Below the pieces are notes generated by a model. It made no database searches. It was not told where the DNA came from and was given only the letters and a program-made list of their open reading frames with translations. Below are positions 58,317 to 64,000 of a stretch of 64,000 nucleotides of DNA, in pieces. Both the position numbers and the translations under genes were made by a program. This DNA comes from Sapria himalayana (taxonomy: Eukaryota > Streptophyta > Magnoliopsida > Malpighiales > Rafflesiaceae). The stretch lies in NCBI GenBank assembly GCA_029783825.1, contig JAREIK010002415.1, positions 374,501-438,500 on the forward strand. The letters are read 5' to 3'. The first letter of the stretch is position 1. Each line of letters begins with the position of its first letter.

Positions 58317-58395
58317 AGTTTGGTATCAGAGTAACTGTTGTGATACTCAGGATCTTAACATTTGGTATAATAGAAAAGACTAGTATTCCTAATGC
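58317..58395 (+). other. Second primer site and internal start after the second LTR
   Basis: TGGTATCAGAGTAACTG at 58,321 and 'CAGGATCTTAACATTTGGTA' near 58,347 repeat the sequence after the first LTR (38,987-39,040). A normal 3' LTR would be followed by host DNA, so the element was LTR-internal-LTR-internal before being cut at about 58,395. Confidence 0.75.
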
Positions 58396-60130
58396 AAAAT
58401 GACAAGCACACATCCACCCTCAAAAAGAATTGGGTCGGGGCTCAGGTTTGTGCTTGGGCATGAGCAATGTCTAGGAATGGGTCTAAGTAATTGGTAGCCT
58501 ACAACATTTATGAATGGCATTTGGGCAACCCTATCACTTGAATAAAGGCTCATAGAAGTGTGTTGGGCTAGGACTTCCTCTTGATAGGTTAGGAAATGGA
58601 TTGTGGGGCTATCTAGCCTAGCCAATTTTAAATCTCAAAATTAGCTAAATTGCCTGCTTCTTGTTCTTAATTTTATTTAGCCGCAAATGTTAGAAAATAT
58701 TTTTGTTAGGGAAGAAACAATTCTTCTTTAGGCATACATTTTAAACATTGCCCCAAGGTCATACAAGATGCATGAGTCATGTCTAGTAATAAATGTTGTA
58801 TGATCTATTCCAAAATGGCCAACTTGAGTAGCATTATAAAAATGGGCAGGGTCATATTTGATATGCTTTTCCAAAGGAGAGCCTGACCCTATATGTTTAC
58901 ATTCCTTGAACATTTTTTTTCCACCCAAATCAAATGGCTCAATAGGGCCAAATGAAAACCAAGTTTGGACAAGCTGACTAGCTTTCCACATGATGTTTTA
59001 GTCAGAGTTCATTACTACTAGGTTAGCCCTAGTAAATATGATACATGTCAGCATATCTGGGATATCAAAAATACTCCAATATTAGTTGTTGGGTATCAAA
59101 AAGCTATGATACCACTTTGTTGGAAAAGCCAATTGAAATGTAATTACAAAGGAAAATAAAATTTTTTAAATTGAATGATTATTTTATTTAAATTTTGTTT
59201 AAATGTAAATAGATATCAAAATTAATTTCTGGAAATTTTTAGAATTGATTTACAATTCTAAAAGTGGGCTTGAGTGGGCATGTGCGAACTAATATAAATC
59301 ACACAAATTCAATGGATAATTGATGTCAAAATTAAAAAACTTAATATGTAAAATCACAAGGATTAATATCTAACAAGTACAATTAAACTAAATTTTTTTT
59401 CAGAAAAACTCACAAGGGATACACAAATATTCTAAAAATTTTATTATACAATTAATTACTAAATATAATTTTCACATCAAAAAACTATGCATTAAACCAA
59501 GATTAACAACTTCATATTATGAAATTTATGAAAACCAAAATTTTGAATAGAATACATAAATGTGGGTATCTTGGGTGTGAAATTTCTTGCAATTCATATG
59601 TTATCTTCGTAATGTTATGTTGTTTTTAGAATTTTCAATTTATGTAGCAATTCAAGGCAACAAGATGGAAACATGAATATGGTAACATCACAAATATCAT
59701 CAATATATAAATTTTGGACAAATTGAGGAGTTCGTTTTTGTCAAAAAAGAAAATACATAATTCCAAAAACAATATTAGTTAGTTTTTTACATCTATATAA
59801 GAAAATAAGGGTTTATCTTCTTTTATACACTGCAACATGATGAAGTAGTAGAAATTTTATTCCAAGTAATTAGAACATAGAACTTTGGAAGATGAGGAGA
59901 GAGGATGTTGAAACTATTTTATAGAAACTAGAACCTTATGTTTTTAGTGTATTTTATATTCTAGAACTTTGAGAGAGGAGGCTTTGAGTCTTCTTTCTTT
60001 TTTCTTTGTTTTCATAACTAGAAAGAAGAGGTGCACTCTTTTTTTTTTCTTTATACCATGTGTCAAATAAAAAAAATTGGAAGTTTCTTTTTTTTTTCTT
60101 TTATTTATTGGGAGATTTAGATGTGCATCT
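58396..60130 (-). mobile_element. Minus-strand LTR element fragment (5' internal region, PBS, LTR)
   Basis: GCTATGATACCA at 59,103-59,114 is a Met-tRNA primer site on the minus strand (TGGTATCATAGC). TGTTGG three bases on (59,118) would be the LTR edge, with the LTR running right to an unknown end before 60,139. To its left two minus-strand open stretches occur, 58,991-58,728 (WKASQLVQTWFSFGPIEPFD) and 58,625-58,389. They look like better-kept internal sequence but match no domain I know. Confidence 0.5.
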
Positions 60131-60972
60131 CGACCACATAGAGGTGTCAAATGGGTCGGCCCAACCCTTTTTTGGTGGCCCATCAGGCCACCGTGCCGTG
60201 CTTGGCATGGCCCACCGGCACAGCTCATACCCAGGTCATGCCTGGACTTGTTGGGTTGGGATGGGTCGTACCCAGTTTTTCCAGCTGTATTTTAAAAAAA
60301 TCCAGCTAGGTCCCCAAGCTGGTTTACCGTGCTATCGAGCCAGGCACACAGGTCGTGCCTGGCCCGACATGAGGCACAACTCATGCCAGCCCAGCATGGC
60401 ACAAATAGAGGTGTCAAACAGGCCGGGCAACTTGAGCTCAGCCCAAGACATGGCCCGACTCGAATGTGCCTAGCCCTGCTTGGCACAATAAGGTAAAGGC
60501 CCATGCATGTGTCGTGCCTAGGGCAACCGGGTAACATTTTAGGCAAGGCAAGGCCTAGTACCATGACATGTGGGAAGGAATTCTCGGCACGAACCAAGCG
60601 GTGCCATGAGTCCTGACCCAGCCACACCTCAAAGCCCAACGCTCGACGGATCTGAATTTTCGTCAAGCCTGTAACCTGACCCACCATCAATTTTTCACAG
60701 CCCTAAACCCGAGCCCGATAGTTCCAAAAGATGAATCTTCTAGAATTTTGGACCATTCAAGTTGGTTTGATGGTTGAACCGACTCGACGGTCCAAAAAAA
60801 ATTCAAATCTAAGCCATTGAATTTTGTCTCTAACGACTATGGGGCACAATTCAATGGTCCTAAAAATTCTACCCATTTTATAATCATAAAACATTTAAAA
60901 AAATCAAAAAAAAATTATGTTTTTTTAATCTATAAACCTCCCCCCCCCCCATTCTAATATTTATGTTTTCAA

Positions 60973-61007
<35 letters not shown>

Positions 61008-61471
61008 CTCTCTCTAATTTTCCCTCTCTTGGTTCTTGATTTTGGTTTTGGGATTTCGACATTTTGCTTTTCGAGACTCAAGTGTTATGTGGATTGTGGT
61101 GCATGTTGGTGTAGACATCAAAAAATGAAAGTTTATGCATTATGCTTTACGAGTGTTTTTTTATATATTAGTTTTTAAGCTTTAAAGTTTTATATCTAAA
61201 ATCTTTTTCTCTCTAGTCTATTCTCCCTCTCTCTCCTAGTCCAAACTCCTAAGTCGGATCTAAAAAATAAAAAATAAAAAAAAAACAAATAGTAATTTTA
61301 ATAATGAAAGTGAAATTAATTATTATTTTAGAAAATAAAAATTCTACCGAAAGGTCTGAGACTACTGAAACTTTGATTTCTCGATCGCCTCAACCCAAAC
61401 ATCTAAAAGATAAAAAATTAAAAAAAATTTCAGTAGTTTAGACTAACTTTAATATTATAAAATAAAAAAAT

Positions 61472-61708
61472 ATTAGGCGTACTGAAGAAGAATTAACACA
61501 GTGCAAATATTATAAAAAAATATTAACCTGTAAGAGTTCGTGTGGGACTAGGCACCTTAAGAGGCATGCCGAACTATGCACCAAAAAACATGGTGCATTA
61601 GATCCTAGGCAAACCCAACTTAGCGATGAGTTTTTTGAGACTGGATCCAGTTTTGTCTCAAAGTTTCTCCCTTCATATACCACAAAGAGATATAGAGGAA
61701 ATGCATGA
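61472..61708 (+). pseudogene. hAT transposase, BED zinc finger
   Basis: The frame through 61,481 reads RRTEEELTQCKYYKKILTC, then GTRHLKRHAELC, and ends at a TGA at 61,706. This is the BED finger of plant hAT transposases (C-x-x-C ... H-L-x-x-H-x-x-x-C); the second Cys is Tyr here. The run from 61,481 to 61,706 is open. It ends with SSFVSKFLPSYTTKRYR, the linker toward the catalytic part. No upstream ATG in frame is convincing. Confidence 0.8.
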
Positions 61709-61859
61709 CCAAACTGATCACCATGATGAATCTTCCAATTAGGTTTTCGGAGGATCCAAGGATAGTTAGTCTTGTGTACATATTTTCAGTCTGTATATCA
61801 AAGAATTCCTAGGTTTACATCTAGGGAAGACATGCTAAATATAATAATATAGAAAAAAA

Positions 61860-62950
61860 AATAATGATTAATGAATTTAGAGATTATAGTGGAGTGGTGT
61901 CCATGACGTCCAATATCTGGACTAGTCACGAGAATGCAATCTATGCATTCATTACCGCCCACTATGTAAATTCTAAATGAACACGAAATAAAATATATTA
62001 GGATTCTCAGGGATTCTCCATCCTCATGATGACCCAGCCTTTTATGAGTGAATGATGAGAATCTTTAGAGATTATAATATTCAAAATAAAATATAAAGTA
62101 TCATATTCGACAATGTATTTAACAATAGAGTAACCATTAATATGTTTGTTAGGAGTATTAGAGATGAACCATTAGAAAAGATTTTTTATGTTAGATGCAT
62201 GTGTCATGCCATTAACCTGATAGTACAAGCGGGGAAGAAAGTGTGTGCCTCAACTTTAGAAAACATACGTAACTTACTAAAATATATTTGGATGCCTTGC
62301 ATACAACAAGAATTTGGTAGTCTCTGTTTGTCTGTAGGACTAAAGAAGAAGAAATTCCAATCGGATGTGATATACCATTGAAATTACACATACCTAATGT
62401 TGGAGTCATGTGTTGGATACGTACACGTGATATCCAAATATGTTAATAGTAAGAATAATGAACTTATTATTGATGATATTGAATGAGCTATAAAAATTTT
62501 ATTTATAAAATTTTTGAAGATTTGTTATGATACTACGGACATGTGTTCGTCAGTTTATATTCCAGAATTTGCATTGCACTCATGTGCATATGCAACATTA
62601 GTAGCATATTTAGGAAGTTTTAAGATGACCCAACACTTAGTGATATGGTTCTAGATTTGAAAACCAACTACTTAAAGTACTAGTCCACCATTCCATCTCT
62701 TTATTGTTTAGCTGCTTGCATGGACCCTAGGGTTAAGGTGGAAGGGGTAGAGATCGTTTTGACATATATATCATTGTGCATGAACCATGAAGACCCTCTT
62801 GAAGGGTTCATTCATGAGAAGTTGAGTGAGCTCTTTACATACTATGATACTAGGTATGATGGTAGTAATAGTGAGGATCTGAGTATGAACATGGATACCA
62901 TATTCGGAAATGACGACTTTTCCATTCAGGTAGAGAGGGGAAAATGATGA
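61860..62950 (+). pseudogene. hAT transposase, catalytic region (decayed)
   Basis: Near 61,876 YSGVVSMTSNIWTSHENAIY and FITAHYV match the hAT block V-x-x-T-S-D-x-W-T-S ... Y-x-x-x-T-A-H-y-I. At 62,142-62,380 an open run has FYVRCMCHAINLIVQAGKK, the conserved R-C-x-x-H-x-x-N-L-I-V block, followed by STLENIRNLLKYI. At 62,720-62,947 MDPRVKVEGVEIVLTYISL matches L-D-P-R-x-K. The C-terminal dimerisation domain is not found, so the copy is C-terminally truncated as well as interrupted. Confidence 0.82.
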
Positions 62951-62959
62951 GGTTGATCG

Positions 62960-63445
62960 TCGAATAGGTGCGAGCTGTCTTGGTACTTATATACTGATTA
63001 CTACTCAATCCTATCACATTCTGATAATAAAAATCTTGATATATTATAGTGGTGAAATTGCTGTCTGATATTGAAATTACTCATTCATATTGTATTTGTT
63101 TTTGTTTATTTTTTATTTGTGATATTACTTTTAGTTTGAGGATTGATGCTTGAATATTAATTTTTTGTGAATTTCCATTTTGCATTGGTTTTTAATTTTA
63201 TTTAAATAGTATTAATTCATACACATTTAGTTTTTAAATTTTAGTTATTTATTATAATAAATAACCTTAATGTTTTATTAAAATAAATAAAATACAATTT
63301 AAAAAAATTAATTATTTATTAAAATTTAATAATTAACTATTAACATTAACTAAAAACTATTTAAGTATATAATTAAATAATTAATTTTTAAATTTTATAA
63401 TACTTTTAATATTAAGAATTAAAAAGTTAAAATTAATTAAAAAAT
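62960..63445. other. AT-rich 3' interior of the inner hAT element
   Basis: The stretch has no coding frame and is almost wholly A and T from 63,180 to 63,445. It leads to the GC-rich subterminal region (GACGGGCCGAAGC at about 63,460). Confidence 0.6.
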
Positions 63446-63778
63446 TAAAACCCAGCTCAGACGGGCCGAAGCTAGCCTACCCAGGCCCGACCTAACATAG
63501 TTTCATCACAACTAGGTTGATGGGCCGTGCTAGGCCTGCTCTGATGAAACCGTGCCAGGCCAGGCACGATTACTATACCATCCATGCTAGGCACGACCTG
63601 GTGGCATGATTGGGTCACCTAAAACTGGGTCGGCCAGACCCATTTGACATCTCTAGGCATGAACCATGCCAAAAGTCGGCCTAGCCTAGCCCATGGAATT
63701 GTTCCAAATAGTGTTGCTAGGTAGGGCCCCAGACTGTGCTTGGGCTACCTGACCTATTTGACACCTCTACGTCCACAT

Positions 63779-64000
63779 TAAAGGTGTCAAAAGGGTCAGG
63801 CGGGCTTGACTTATTTTTTGGTGGCCCAATCGAGCCACTGTGCCGTGCTCAGAATAACTTGGTATAGTAACCATATTGTGTCTTGCATGGTACAGCTTGA
63901 GAAGTGTTAGTCGGCCAATCAGCCTGGCTCATACTTGGGTCATGCCTGGACTTGCCGGGTTGGGATGGGTCCTACCTATATTTTCCAGCTATTTTAAAAT
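63779..64000. mobile_element. Third hAT element, left end, cut by window edge
   Basis: The terminus TAAAGGTGTCAAAAGGGTC at 63,779 begins a stretch matching 60,139-60,300: 'TTTTTGGTGGCCCA', 'TCATGCCTGGACTTG' and 'GGGTTGGGATGGGTC' occur in both. The preceding octamer is GTCCACAT, so it sits within nine bases of the outer element's right end. Confidence 0.8.

Larger units (their letters stand above)
60406..63655 (+). mobile_element. Inner hAT element carrying a transposase remnant
   Basis: The ends are TAGAGGTGTCAAACAGGCC and, inverted, TAGAGATGTCAAATGGGTC. Flanking octamers GGCACAAA (60,398-60,405) and GGCATGAA (63,656-63,663) agree at six of eight. The element is 3,250 bp and contains a BED finger and hAT transposase blocks in the right order on the plus strand. 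Poly-C at 60,942-60,951, (TA)n at 60,975-61,002 and (TC)n to 61,015 lie in its leader. Confidence 0.85.
60139..63769. mobile_element. Outer hAT element with nested insertion
   Basis: The ends are TAGAGGTGTCAAATGGGTC and, inverted, TAGAGGTGTCAAATAGGTC. Flanking octamers CGACCACA (60,131-60,138) and CGTCCACA (63,770-63,777) agree at seven of eight. Without the inner element (60,406-63,655) it would be only about 380 bp, hence a short non-autonomous copy. Its left part closely matches 63,779-64,000. Confidence 0.85.

Noticed and set aside
60060..60690. Open frames of 137 and 132 codons on opposite strands
   Set aside because: They fall in the GC-rich subterminal repeats of the nested hAT elements, where stop codons are rare by composition. 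They overlap the inner element's left border.

Overview
The window looks like nuclear DNA of a flowering plant, from a strongly AT-rich, CpG-depleted, transposon-packed region. I find no intact host protein gene, no tRNA or rRNA gene and nothing prokaryotic. Every recognisable coding trace belongs to a transposable element: Ty1/copia, Ty3/gypsy (an Athila-like family and a Del/Tekay-like chromovirus), CACTA (TNP2) or hAT. Almost all frames are broken, mostly by C-to-T and G-to-A changes of the kind left by deamination of methylated cytosine. The species cannot be named from this sequence.

Layout. 1-5,133: a long LTR-like block with Athila-like 5' internal sequence on both sides, in opposite directions. 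5,140-7,745: Athila-like gag and protease. 7,765-8,650: an old hAT fragment. 9,560-11,420: a second Athila-like gag tail and protease. 11,868-16,770: a chromovirus with 5' LTR, PBS, gag, protease, RT and RNase H; its gag is split by a 547-bp hAT element with a perfect 8-bp target duplication. 16,770-23,921: motif arrays, a decayed reading frame with 35-residue acidic repeats, a PF20167-like plant transposon frame, and an LTR arm. 24,335-25,735: a tandem duplication. 25,590-30,617: a minus-strand copia element with both LTRs. 30,980-33,900: a CACTA TNP2 remnant. 33,900-38,290: AT-rich sequence with little to report.

38,293-58,395 is one plus-strand copia element interrupted by about 15.7 kb of nested DNA: an Athila-like element (5' LTR 39,788-42,412, gag-protease, a hAT element, 3' LTR from 46,559), a small mosaic, a minus-strand copia relative (50,060-55,440), and inside that one's LTR a 1,580-bp solo LTR with perfect target duplications. 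58,400-60,130 is another minus-strand LTR element fragment. 60,139-63,769 is a transposase-bearing hAT element inserted in a shorter hAT element, followed at 63,779 by a third hAT end running off the window.

The most unusual signal is in the Athila-like family. Its LTRs are large imperfect palindromes: two inverted arms, each of several hundred bp to over 1 kb, around a core packed with the 8-bp palindrome GTCATGAC and its relatives GTTGTGAC, GTCACAAC and GTTGCAAC. These four are exactly the two-hit CpG-deamination products of GTCGCGAC. The LTRs begin and end with the same motif, and it is also dense in an unrelated copia LTR family here. The best-preserved member carries gag and protease only, with no reverse transcriptase that I can recognise, so it looks non-autonomous.
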